From Algibacter amylolyticus (GTDB taxonomy: Bacteria; Bacteroidota; Bacteroidia; Flavobacteriales; Flavobacteriaceae), in the NCBI RefSeq assembly GCF_014202225.1, contig NZ_JACHGE010000006.1, forward strand, positions 62,001 through 126,000: a stretch of 64,000 nt of DNA. The letters are read 5' to 3'. The translations under genes and the position numbers were made by a program. The notes beneath the pieces were generated by a model. It was not told the DNA's origin, searched no databases, and saw only the letters and a list, made by a program, of their open reading frames with translations. This document shows, piece by piece, positions 25,032 through 34,500 of this stretch; positions within the stretch are counted from its first letter, which is position 1, and the number at the start of each line of letters is the position of its first letter.

Positions 25032-28000
25032 TTAAAATTGAAGTTGAACACCTAATCTATATTGTGAAGTTAGCGGATATCTTCCTTGATCTATTCCTCG
25101 GGTGCTTAACCCATTACCTCCTACTTCCGGATCAAAACCAGTATAATCTGTTATGGTAAGTAGGTTTTGACCTTGTATATAAAATCTACATTTACTAAAA
25201 CCTAAGTTATTGAGTACCTTTTTAGGTAAATTGTAGCCTAAGGATACATTTCTTAATCTTATGAAGTCTCCATCTTCTAAAAAATATCCAGAGGCACCTC
25301 TATAAGATGATGATTGACCACCATCATACCATGGAATATCTGATGTTGGATTTTGTTCTGTCCAAGCATAAAAAAGATCTCTATGTGTTCCTACTTGATA
25401 CGCATAAGCCTTACCTCCATTCATGATTTCTGCTCCAAAGGCTCCATACCATTGCATGGTGAAATCGAAACCTTTATAGTTTGCTGAAATATTTAGGCCA
25501 GCTTCCCAATCTGGAGTTCCACTACCGGAGTATACTCTATCATCATCATCAATAGTTCCATCCCCTGCATCTGCAACACCATCGCCATCAGTATCTACTG
25601 TTAATTGATCGATATATCTAAACTCTCCTATTTGTGCACCCGGGTCAATAGTTTTATATTCTTCAAGCTCTTCTTGTGTTTTTATAACACCATCCGTTTC
25701 TCTTAAGAAAAAAGCAGCAGCTTCATAACCTTCGGTAATAACACTTACCAACTCTTGGGTACCAGCATCGGAAACATAACTTCCATCTAAATAAATAATT
25801 GGGTTGTTTAAACTTGTTTTTGTAACCACATTACTATTACTAGTATACGTTGCAGCCACGTTCCAATCAAAACCAGATTCCCTACCTTTATGTTTGTATT
25901 TTAAACCATATTCCACACCTGTATTTTGCATGTTACCTACATTGAAGATAGTTGTTCCGTTATTACCGCTTACACCCGTAGAAGGTGGATTAATTACTTG
26001 ATAAAGTAAGTCTTCTTTCTCATTCTTATAAACATCTGTAGTAAAAGTTAATTTGTTTTTAAAAAACCCTAAATCGAAACCTAAATTTGTTTCTACATTA
26101 GTTTCCCATTTTAAATCTGCATTGGCATAGTCAACCTGCGTTGTTCCTAGAACAATATTTCCAGAAGCAGGGTTATTAATATCACCTGATGCATTATCAC
26201 TTCCAAAAACATAATCACTTCCAACTTGAACAACGGTTTGATTACTATAAGCACTAAATCTATCATTACCAGTAGTACCATACCCCATTCTCATTTTAAC
26301 CGAGTTTACTGTCTTTTTTAAAGGCTTCCAAAATGGTTCGTCTGAAATATTCCAACCCACTGATACAGATGGAAAAAAGCCCCATCTATTATCTTTACTA
26401 AATTGAGAAGAGCCATCATATCTACCACTCGCACTTAATAGGTATTTACCATCAAAATTATATTGGATTCTTGCAATGTTCCCAATTAGCGTTCTTGTAT
26501 AATCCTGACCTCCAGACTCTACTGTTCCAATATCTGAAAAATTATCCAATACGGTAATTGCAGGGTTTATGTTCGATCTTTTTTCTACACGGTAACGTTC
26601 ATTTTCTGACTTTTCAAAAGATGTACCTAGCAATAGGTTGAAGTTATGTTTTCCTAATTGTTTTTTATAATTAACAAACTGCTCTGATGTGATTTTAGAA
26701 TATGTAATATCTGTTAGTCTAATTGACGTTATGTTATCTGGATCGGAGATTAAATTACCATCAGTATCAAAAACATCAAATCTTGGTACTTGTCTTTCTT
26801 GTTTTTGATCGGAATAAGTTGCTCCAAATCGTGCAGTAAACTTTAATTCTTTAATGGGATCAAACTCTATTTGAATATTACCCGTATGCGTATTTATAAA
26901 TCTTTCATCTGTTGTTTTGAAAGATCTTGCTTGACTAGCAATACGTCTAGCATCATTTAGAAAGTAATCCTGATTAGGATTGCCTATAGGTGCCGCAGCA
27001 TTTTCTAAAGAGTTAGTATCTAAGTCTATTTGAGTTGTAAAAGGTCTTAAACGATAAATTCTATTTGTTAAGCCACTTAAAGGCACCAGCTTTTCATCTC
27101 TTCTAAGATTTAAGCCTGTTATAACCTTCCATTTATCTTTTTTAAACTCCACATTGGACCTGATGTTATATCTTTTAAAATCTGAATTATAAAAAATACC
27201 TTCTTGACCAAAATAATTACCATTAAAACTATATGTTAAACCCTCTTTTCCGCCAGATATATTAATAGAGTGATTTTGAATAGGTGCCATATCATTTAGC
27301 AATAGATCATCTAAGGTGCTATTGTTTGTGAAATTATTTGGATTTCTATGGATATCTCCATCTACATTACCCTTAGTTTTAACTTGGTTGATACTTGTGC
27401 TTGTTAGCTGCACATAAGTATACTGCTCCTTAGTCATAAGATCGAACGTTGGGTTGATATCTTGAAATCCATATTCTGAATTTACACGGATACTCATTTG
27501 GCCAACTTTACCTTTTTTGGTTGTAATTAATATAACACCACCAGCAGCACGTGTACCATAAATTGAAGCCGATGCTGCATCTTTTAATACATCTATAGAT
27601 TCAATTTCACTAATACTTAAACCAGGGTCCGAATCAAAAGGAATACCATCTACTACATATAGCGGTCCGTTTTGTCCATCTATTAATGAACTAAAACCAC
27701 GAATTAATATATTTGCTTCTTCTCCAGGAGCACCAGATGAAGATGATACATTAACACCTGCTATTTGACCTTGTAAAGCTGTACCAATATCAGAAGTTGT
27801 TACTTTTTCTAATTCTTCTGCTTTTACTTGTCCTACGGCACCAGTAACTTCTTTTTTAAGTTGTGTTCCATAACCGACAATAACAACCTCATCTAGAGTA
27901 GAAAGATCTTCTTCCATTACTACATTAATAATAGTTTGATCTTTTATTAAAATTTCTTCATTGATAAAGCCTATATAGGAAAAAACCAATGTTTGTCCTG

Positions 28001-28226
28001 CTGCTATGTTAATAGAATAATTACCATCAAAATCGGTAACTACACCTTTATTTGTTCCCTTAACTATTATACTGGCTCCTGCTAATGGTAAACCTGACCC
28101 GGTGACGACACCTTTTATCTCTTGTGCATGTAACGCGTTTACACTTAGTGATAACAAAAAGGTAATTAAATAAACCTTGATTTGCTTTTTTAAAAATAGT
28201 TTTCTTTCAAGTATCTTTATGTTCAT
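25032..28226 (-). CDS. SusC/RagA-like TonB-dependent transporter 1
   Basis: A 1064-residue outer-membrane transporter for large oligosaccharides. Signal peptide to about residue 35 (SVNALHAQ), then the carboxypeptidase-like CNA_B domain (GVVTGSGLPLAGASIIVKGT; FDGNYSINI), the DEVVIVGYGTQ linker typical of the SusC family, the plug (LQGQIAGVNV; IRGFSSL; YVVDGIPFD; VLKDAASASIYGTRAAGGVI) and a 22-strand barrel ending in RLGVQLQF. First gene of block A. It is preceded by the 41-bp operator at 28357-28397 and a TAnnTTTG box. Its first ~60 codons are duplicated as a decayed copy at 29868-30056. Confidence 0.95.
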   Translation of the reverse strand: MNIKILERKLFLKKQIKVYLITFLLSLSVNALHAQEIKGVVTGSGLPLAGASIIVKGTNKGVVTDFDGNYSINIAAGQTLVFSYIGFINEEILIKDQTIINVVMEEDLSTLDEVVIVGYGTQLKKEVTGAVGQVKAEELEKVTTSDIGTALQGQIAGVNVSSSSGAPGEEANILIRGFSSLIDGQNGPLYVVDGIPFDSDPGLSISEIESIDVLKDAASASIYGTRAAGGVILITTKKGKVGQMSIRVNSEYGFQDINPTFDLMTKEQYTYVQLTSTSINQVKTKGNVDGDIHRNPNNFTNNSTLDDLLLNDMAPIQNHSINISGGKEGLTYSFNGNYFGQEGIFYNSDFKRYNIRSNVEFKKDKWKVITGLNLRRDEKLVPLSGLTNRIYRLRPFTTQIDLDTNSLENAAAPIGNPNQDYFLNDARRIASQARSFKTTDERFINTHTGNIQIEFDPIKELKFTARFGATYSDQKQERQVPRFDVFDTDGNLISDPDNITSIRLTDITYSKITSEQFVNYKKQLGKHNFNLLLGTSFEKSENERYRVEKRSNINPAITVLDNFSDIGTVESGGQDYTRTLIGNIARIQYNFDGKYLLSASGRYDGSSQFSKDNRWGFFPSVSVGWNISDEPFWKPLKKTVNSVKMRMGYGTTGNDRFSAYSNQTVVQVGSDYVFGSDNASGDINNPASGNIVLGTTQVDYANADLKWETNVETNLGFDLGFFKNKLTFTTDVYKNEKEDLLYQVINPPSTGVSGNNGTTIFNVGNMQNTGVEYGLKYKHKGRESGFDWNVAATYTSNSNVVTKTSLNNPIIYLDGSYVSDAGTQELVSVITEGYEAAAFFLRETDGVIKTQEELEEYKTIDPGAQIGEFRYIDQLTVDTDGDGVADAGDGTIDDDDRVYSGSGTPDWEAGLNISANYKGFDFTMQWYGAFGAEIMNGGKAYAYQVGTHRDLFYAWTEQNPTSDIPWYDGGQSSSYRGASGYFLEDGDFIRLRNVSLGYNLPKKVLNNLGFSKCRFYIQGQNLLTITDYTGFDPEVGGNGLSTRGIDQGRYPLTSQYRLGVQLQF

Positions 28227-28329
28227 ATTTACTAAATTTAGTTTTTGTTATATTGGTTTTAATGGTTGTTAAAAATCACAGATAAAAATTATTTTTTTCA
28301 AAGTCTTTTATTACTAAAACTTAATAGGT

Positions 28330-28397
28330 CAAATATAGAATACAACTGTTGTTTTTATTAGGTCAAATGATTCAATTCTTAGGGGGAATAAATCAAA
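28330..28397 (-). promoter_or_regulatory. Operator and promoter of block A (motif copy 1)
   Basis: The operator at 28357-28397 reads on the plus strand ATTAGGTCAAAT, then GATTCAATTC, then TTAGGGGGAATAAATCAAA. The box CAAATATA (TATATTTG on the transcribed strand) lies at 28330-28337, leaving exactly 26 bp to the operator's TTTG (28364-28367). It is 104 bp upstream of susC. The same layout occurs at 30150-30217, 31462-31530 and 45386-45454. No -33 TTTG lies at the normal 19-bp spacing, as expected for an activator-dependent promoter. The rest of the 462-bp gap 28227-28688 holds only the vestige at 28638-28670. Confidence 0.75.
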
Positions 28398-28637
28398 TTT
28401 AGTCTTTAACCCTAGTAAAACAGACGATTTATAAAAATTCATGCTTATTCTTGATATATTTCTTTTTATTCTTTAAAATCTTTTTTTTGCATTATAAAAC
28501 AATGCACTATACTCAACTTTTTCTAATAAAAATTAGTTAAAATAAAAGGAGATTCCCTACTAAACAAAAACTAACAAAAGCAATTATAATAAGACACAAA
28601 CTTAGCTACTTAAATGCCAACACATTTTAACTAATTG

Positions 28638-28670
28638 TTATATCTTATTTTGAGTGTATCGTTTATATTT
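28638..28670 (-). pseudogene. Vestige of an HTCS 3' end (A)
   Basis: A very short scar. The minus strand encodes KYK, then TQNKI and a stop (28638-28640), matching KYKSKINLQTQTKI-stop of the vestige at 30454-30517. The DNA shares AATTGTTATATCTT with that vestige. It stands upstream of operator copy 1 just as the intact HTCS stands upstream of copy 3. Short, so only moderately certain. Confidence 0.45.
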
Positions 28671-28688
28671 TGACGATAAATAAGTAAT

Positions 28689-29771
28689 CTATTTAATAAT
28701 TAACTTTATACTCTTTACTTGACCTTCAAAATACACTTTAATAAAATATAATCCATTACTTAATTTAGCTGTTTGAGGGTAAGTTTGCACATTGCCTGTA
28801 ATATTAAATTTATCTATTACTTTTCCTTGGATATCAAAAATTTTGCATTCTGCAGTTTGTAAACCATTTGGTAACTTGATTGTTAAACTATCTCCTTGGT
28901 TTAATGGATTTTTAATTACTAATTTATCTTCTTGGTTTATCGAATTTATACTTAAAAAGCAACTTGGATATTGCACTACGTCTGATGGAGGTGATACTTC
29001 TCCATTAACAGCCGGTGGCATTCCAGGAACTCTGTGCCATCTTCGAAACGGAAGTGCATGTAGAATTTTAAAATCTGGTTCCTTAATCTTAATTGCATAT
29101 TTAGGGGTTGATGTGTTTTTATCTTCTCGCGTTAAGGTTGCTGTTTCAAAGCCTGCAGTTTTAATCAAATCAAACGCTTTTTGCATTTTTTCTAAAGCAA
29201 TGTCACCTCTATCATCTATTATTCTTCCTCCTCGAAAACCTTCGGTATAAACAACACCCATCATCCAAGATAAAACCTTACTTCTAGTATCAACTACCTC
29301 AGCTGGAGCTGCAATAATAGGAGATGTACTTTGAGCATGGGTTGGATCAAAGTCCTTAAAAGTACCGTCTGGATGCACCCAAAAAATGATATTATTTAAT
29401 CTTTTTTCTATTGCAGTTCCTTCTGCAGATGTTGGTAGAGGCGTTGTATTTAATTCTTTTTTAATATTTTCATATCGTTCTAGATCCCAGTAGATTCCCT
29501 CTATCCCATATCCATCACCAAAAGCTTCAACCACCTCATCTCTATACTCCTTTATGGCCCAAATTTTACCTCCATGATAGGTAACCCCATCTATTATTTT
29601 ACTATTTTCAAATTTGGCTTCTCCATCTCCAAACCATAGGCCTGTAAATAATGCTGTTTTGTTATAATCAAAGCATTCTTCTTGATTTTGGGCTAGAATA
29701 TTATTACATAATAATATTTGAAAAGTGAAGAACACATATATTAATTGAGGTAATAAAGTACTTTTTTTCAT
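28689..29771 (-). CDS. Secreted T9SS-sorted protein of unknown function
   Basis: A 360-residue exported protein with signal peptide (ends near residue 27, NILAQ) and a C-terminal type IX sorting domain (residues ~285-360, ending LSNGLYFIKVYFEGQVKSIKLI). The central ~250 residues are not recognised. Visible features are WFGDGEAKF, a YWDLERYENIKKEL segment, a WVHPDGTFKDFDPTHAQS stretch and a Pro/Arg-rich FRRWHRVPGMPPA patch. T9SS would place it at the cell surface or in the medium. It lies between two decayed PUL segments and may be the survivor of a deleted unit. No enzymatic role can be assigned. Confidence 0.72.
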   Translation of the reverse strand: MKKSTLLPQLIYVFFTFQILLCNNILAQNQEECFDYNKTALFTGLWFGDGEAKFENSKIIDGVTYHGGKIWAIKEYRDEVVEAFGDGYGIEGIYWDLERYENIKKELNTTPLPTSAEGTAIEKRLNNIIFWVHPDGTFKDFDPTHAQSTSPIIAAPAEVVDTRSKVLSWMMGVVYTEGFRGGRIIDDRGDIALEKMQKAFDLIKTAGFETATLTREDKNTSTPKYAIKIKEPDFKILHALPFRRWHRVPGMPPAVNGEVSPPSDVVQYPSCFLSINSINQEDKLVIKNPLNQGDSLTIKLPNGLQTAECKIFDIQGKVIDKFNITGNVQTYPQTAKLSNGLYFIKVYFEGQVKSIKLIIK

Positions 29772-29867
29772 AATACAAATAATTTAAAGCTAATACTAAG
29801 GCAAATTATTTGCCTTATTTTGAGGGGTTATAAATAACAATGTTTGTCTTGAAAAACTAGAGGATTA

Positions 29868-30056
29868 TATTCGTGCCTTTCACTAATACACTAGCTCCTG
29901 CTAATGTAAACCTGCACCGGTAACTACACCTGTAATTTTATTTGTTTGGGCTTGTGCGTGTATTGCATTTATACTTATTGAAATAAAAAACACAATTAAA
30001 CATACCTTGATTTGCCTTTTCAAAAATAGTTTTCTTTCAAGTACTTTTATTTTCAT
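29868..30056 (-). pseudogene. SusC 5' remnant (frameshifted, truncated)
   Basis: From ATG 30056 the minus strand encodes MKIKVLERKLFLKRQIKV, then a hydrophobic signal segment ending NAIHAQ, then ITGVVTGAGL, closely matching the N-terminus of the intact SusC at 28226. One base is missing at the codon after TTA (CCA became CA), shifting the frame, after which AGASVLVKGTN continues. Homology stops near 29868 where the sequence changes to unrelated DNA. More than 1000 codons are gone. It keeps operator copy 2 about 121 bp upstream, so the scar may still be transcribed into the T9SS gene downstream. Confidence 0.88.
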
Positions 30057-30149
30057 AATTTACTTTGTTTAATTTTGGTTTTAGTAGTTGTTAAAATCAC
30101 AAATAAAAACTATTAGTTATAAGCTATCTATTATAGAAACTTAATAGGT

Positions 30150-30217
30150 CAAATTTATATTAGAATTGAGGTTTCAATTAGGTCAAATAATTCGATTTTT
30201 AGGGGGAATAAATCAAA
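30150..30217 (-). promoter_or_regulatory. Operator and promoter motif copy 2 (upstream of SusC remnant)
   Basis: Operator ATTAGGTCAAATAATTCGAT (30177-30196) continuing TTTTAGGGGGAATAAATCAAA to 30217, with CAAATTTA (minus strand TAAATTTG) at 30150-30157. The spacing from operator TTTG (30184-30187) to the box is 26 bp. It is intact although the susC it served is destroyed. In the 627-bp gap 29772-30398 it and the susC scar are the only features seen. Confidence 0.7.
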
Positions 30218-30398
30218 ATTGCCATTAAACCGAATAAAACAAAGGGTTCTTATAACTTCATTTTTTCACAGAGCTTTTTTCCGTTGTAAAAAAATCTATT
30301 TTCTTAATTATAAAAAACAAATAGTTTTAAAGCACTTCAGCTAATTAATACATTGAATTTTAAGAAACCACATAACAAACCTGAGACAGTTAACATAT

Positions 30399-31274
30399 TT
30401 ATTTTATAAAATCACAAATAGCCACTACACCACTAAAGCTTTTTAATAAATTGTTATATCTTGGTTTGGGTTTGTAGATTAATTTTTGATTTATATTTGA
30501 AAGGAAGACATCCAAATCTTCTAAATAAGTAGGAGTGATTTCTAATTCATTATATAAGTCAAAATATTTTTTAGGAATCATATTAGGTAAATGTCCTTCA
30601 TATAAACCTAATGCAAGAAAAAAAGGAGTTTCATGTTTTTTTTCAAGTATTTCAATTCCGTAATTAACCACATCATACGACTGGTAGTCTGAGTCATCAT
30701 TTAGGGTAGGATAAAATTTCCGAGATTTACTAAACGTATAACCTAAATCTTCAATAGGCTTCATCTCCTTTTGTTTTGGAGTGTAGTGTCCTGTCCATTC
30801 ATTTTTACCATGCATGTGGGTATATGTCCAATTATAGCAATGAATTTCTCCAGATGCAAATGTATTATATCCATTTTCTTTAAGTAATTGTGGTAAAGAA
30901 ATAAATTCTGGAGTTTTTTTTCGTATTTCAACCTGCACCTCTTGCATATCCTTATTATAACGATATAAACCTGAATTAAAGGCATGCTGTCCAAATAAGA
31001 TAGCATTTCTGCTAGGGCCACAGGAAGGCGTTGTGCAGTGAGCATTTTCAAAATTAACTCCCAAATCGGCAACTTTGTCCATATTTGGTGTAATAGCTTT
31101 GTATCTACCATCTAAAAAGCCTACAAAATCATTGACATCATTTATACTAAGAAATAAGATATTTGGTTTCCTATTGTTTTGTTTAAGTTTGGTTTCTTTA
31201 CTACAGGATACAACTATAAAAAATAGTAATAAAAAAGAGCGTTTATAAATGTAATAACGTATTGGCTTACCCAT
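30399..31274 (-). pseudogene. Truncated S1-family sulfatase with an out-of-frame HTCS tail
   Basis: A 291-codon reading frame; intact relatives have about 480-520 residues. Signal peptide with lipobox VVSC (Cys24). The metal site reads SINDVNDF (Asn45-Asp46 where Asp-Asp is usual), the maturation motif is SCGPSR with Cys85, and GEIHCYNW follows. Sulfatase homology runs to about residue 252. The last ~39 residues derive from DNA matching the 3' end of the HTCS gene (36 of 39 bases, 30479-30517 versus 31595-31633), read in another frame. The C-terminal half of the fold is missing, so it is probably inactive, though it could still be made and exported. Confidence 0.8.
30454..30517 (-). pseudogene. 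Vestige of an HTCS 3' end (B), inside the truncated sulfatase
   Basis: In the frame of the HTCS the minus strand reads FGCLPFKYKSKINLQTQTKI-stop (stop at 30454-30456), against FGCLPSKYKSKIKLQVNNG-stop of the intact HTCS at 31573. It is the end of an AraC-type HTH domain. The junction with sulfatase DNA falls at ATTTGGATG, a sequence either parent could supply, consistent with deletion by short homology. Confidence 0.8.
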
Positions 31275-31346
31275 GTTTAGTTTCTTATTCTTTAGATTAT
31301 TAGTTATTTAATTCTAAAATTAAAATACTTATTACTAATACATTCC

Positions 31347-31421
31347 TTAATTCGCAATATTAAAAACAATTGGGATAGTAAAAACGTCACTACTTTCCGT
31401 TAATGTTTCTGCGCGAACACC
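31347..31421 (-). pseudogene. 3' remnant of the surface glycan-binding lipoprotein gene
   Basis: Twenty-four codons and a stop (31347-31349): GVRAETLTESSDVFTIPIVF then NIAN. This aligns with the C-terminus of the lipoprotein at 22206-23087 (SRTETLNESSDTFIIPTTF, NVEP). Nothing of susC, susD or the rest of the lipoprotein gene remains between this scar and operator copy 3. Confidence 0.85.
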
Positions 31422-31461
31422 TATTTATTAAAAATTATTTGGGATATAATAATTTATGAAA

Positions 31462-31530
31462 CAAAATTATATAAGTACAGCTGCTCTAATAGAGACAAAT
31501 GATTCAATTGATAGGGTGAATAAATCAAAA
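31462..31530 (-). promoter_or_regulatory. Operator and promoter motif copy 3 (upstream of decayed unit)
   Basis: Operator AATAGAGACAAATGATTCAA (31488-31507) continuing TTGATAGGGTGAATAAATCAAA to about 31530. The box CAAAATTA (minus strand TAATTTTG) lies at 31462-31469, again 26 bp from the operator TTTG (31496-31499). It is 43 bp past the HTCS stop codon and more diverged than copies 1 and 2. It may now drive the truncated sulfatase. Confidence 0.6.
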
Positions 31531-31572
31531 TCACCTATAATAATCTATTAATAACATGCTTTTTGCATAAAT

Positions 31573-34500
31573 TCAACCATTATTTACTTGCAACTTAATT
31601 TTTGATTTATACTTGGACGGAAGACATCCAAATTGCTTTGTAAAGGAGACTTTAAAGTATTTATAATCGTTAAACCCTACCTGCATAGCAACATCGGCCA
31701 TTTTCATATTTTCAGTAAGAATTAACTCGGCAGATTTTTTTAATCTAATCGAACGAATAAACCCTGTAAGAGAAAGCCCTGTAAGCGATTTAATTTTTCG
31801 GTATAACGTAGATTGACTCATATGGCAAATATCAATCAAACTATTAATTCCAAATTCCTCGTTAGTAAGATTTTCTTCTACAGCAGTAATTACTTTATTT
31901 ATAAATTCAAGTTCAAAATTACCTGTTTCAACTTTTGAAACCGTTGGTTCAAAGCGTACTTTATTTAAAAAATACTCTCTGGTTTTAGATCGATTTTCTA
32001 GAAGTGAAGCAATTCTTGCTTTTACAATCTGAGGATCAAAAGGTTTTGTTATAAAATCATCTGCTCCTGTTTTTAAACCTTTAATTTCATACATGTTAGA
32101 TGATCGTGCGGTGAGCAAAATTACTGGAATATGGGACGTACTTATATTGGATTTTAAACTTTTGCAAGCTGTTAAGCCATCCATTACTGGCATCATTATG
32201 TCACATAGTATTAAATCGCAATTTTCTTTTGATGCTATTTTTATACATTGCTTTCCATTTTTAGCCACCAATATATTGTAATGCGGTGATAAAAACTGAC
32301 GGATATACTTTCTAATGTCCTTATTATCGTCTACTATTAATATTGTATTGTCCTTTTGTTCTATATCTAAATTTTTAATATTTAAATCATCAAGATCAAG
32401 TTTTTCATATATTTCAATCTTATCAGTATTCTTAGTATCTAAATCAATATCTTTAACGCTATAATTAATAGATAAAGGAAATTTAATTATAAATTCAGTT
32501 CCCTTATTTATTGCACTATTAACTTCTATTTTACCATGATGTAATTCAACAATTTTCTTGGTAAAACTTAAACCTATACCACTACCAATAAAATCGAAGG
32601 TATTTGTTGTTTGTATTTGAAAAAAGCGATTAAAAATTTTATCTTGAAATTCCTGGCTCATTCCAGCTCCGTTATCTTGAAGCTTTAATACACAAAAATT
32701 ATCTTCTTCACTTACAGATAGTTTTATAGTTCCACCTTCTTTAGTAAACTTAAAAGCATTGGAAATTATATTACATAATACAATTTCTATCTTATTTCTA
32801 TCAAAAGGAAAATCAATGGAGTCTTTAGATTTACTAAACTCATAATGATAGTTTTTTTCCGCAGCTTGTTCTTTAAAATAAAGAAACACTTCTTCTGTAA
32901 ATCGAGCAAAATTCCCATCACTTACATTTAGTTTTAATAGTCCATGGCCTGCTTTTCTAAAATCAAGTAATTGATTAATAAGGTTAAGTAAACGTGTTGC
33001 ATTTTTATCTACAGTAATTAGTTTTTCGGTTACCTCTGTTTTTAAATCCGTCATTGAAATAAGCTCTTTAACAGGCCCCGTAATTAACGTAAGTGGTGTT
33101 CTAAATTCGTGAGAAATATTAGTGAAAAATGTAAATTTAGCTTCACTTAATTCTTGTTCCTTTTTTAATGTATTTCGCAGTTTGGAATGCCTTAATAGCA
33201 CATAATAAAAACTGGTAATTACTAAAGTAAATACTACGAAATATAATAAAAAAGCCCATGGACTAAGCCAAGGTGCATAATTAATCTTTATATTAAGCGG
33301 CTTTGGTCTAGACCATTGTTGTAAATCTTTTGACGAGCTTATTAGTAGCTTGTAATTACCTGGTGGCAATCCAACAAAATGAACCTCGTTTTGTGACTTT
33401 AAATTTACCCAATTGTCTTGATTGCCTTCTAACTTATATCTATAATTATTGACTTTGTTTGCAAAATTGGAACTTGCAAAACCTATTGCAAACGACTTTT
33501 CTTTATGAGTAAATTCAATATCCTCAACATAACTAAAATCTTTATTAAGATTGACAAATTCATATTTAGGATTGCTAGGTGTTACCACCTCATTATTAAC
33601 ATATAAATGTGTTAATGTAATATCGGTATTTTCTACTATTTCTTTTTTTATATTATCAGGCTGAAAATATGTTAAATTCCCTAAACCACCTGTATAAATC
33701 CACGAAGCATCATCCTTATAAAAACTTCTTATATAGAATTGCGATGTGTAAACACCATCATTTCTTCCATATTCTACGAAAGACTTATCCTTGATATTTA
33801 AGCGAACTAAATTGGTGGTAGTGGTTAACCAAAGTATATTGTCATGACTCGTAATTCCGCAAATAAAATCATTGTAAAGTCCATCTGCTTTTGAAAATTT
33901 ATCTATTAACTTTAATGTATTATTTATATATTTTAATTTAAACAAACCTTCGGGAGTTCCTAACCATATAAAACCATTATCTATAAATGCTACATTAATG
34001 ATAGCCGGTAAAGACTCATCGAAAAACTCAGCATGATGAACAAATTCCTTATTCCTATAGTCATACATATACATGCCGTTGTAGGTTCCTATCCACATGT
34101 TGTTATCACTATCTCGAACTACAGAAGTAATTCGGGTGCTTCCTAATGATTTTTTTTCAGTATTGTAAGTAAACTGATCTCCAATAACCGGATTTTTAGG
34201 ATTAGAGACATCTAATAAAATAACCCCGTCTTGTTGCGTACCTACCCAAATCAATCCTTCCTTTTCTGCTAAGTAAGCTGTAGCTAAAGGAATTTTAATA
34301 GAACTTATTTTTTCGCCAGAAGCATTTAATAAAAAACATTCATCGGGAGTTCCAACATAGAAAATAGAATTATCCTCATAAATAGATAGTACTTTTTTAT
34401 TTCCGATTTCTCTAACTTGGTTGAGGCTTGAAAGAGAGTCTCCAATAAATAGACCATTGCGTAAAGTTCCAAGCCAAAACTTTTCTTTTTTAAGTATTGA

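Noticed and set aside
28792-29250. A 152-codon plus-strand frame
   Set aside because: It is antisense to the T9SS gene, with no start context or family resemblance.
30761-31111. A 116-codon minus-strand frame overlapping the truncated sulfatase
   Set aside because: It is another frame of the same DNA; the sulfatase frame has signal peptide, lipobox and CGPSR.
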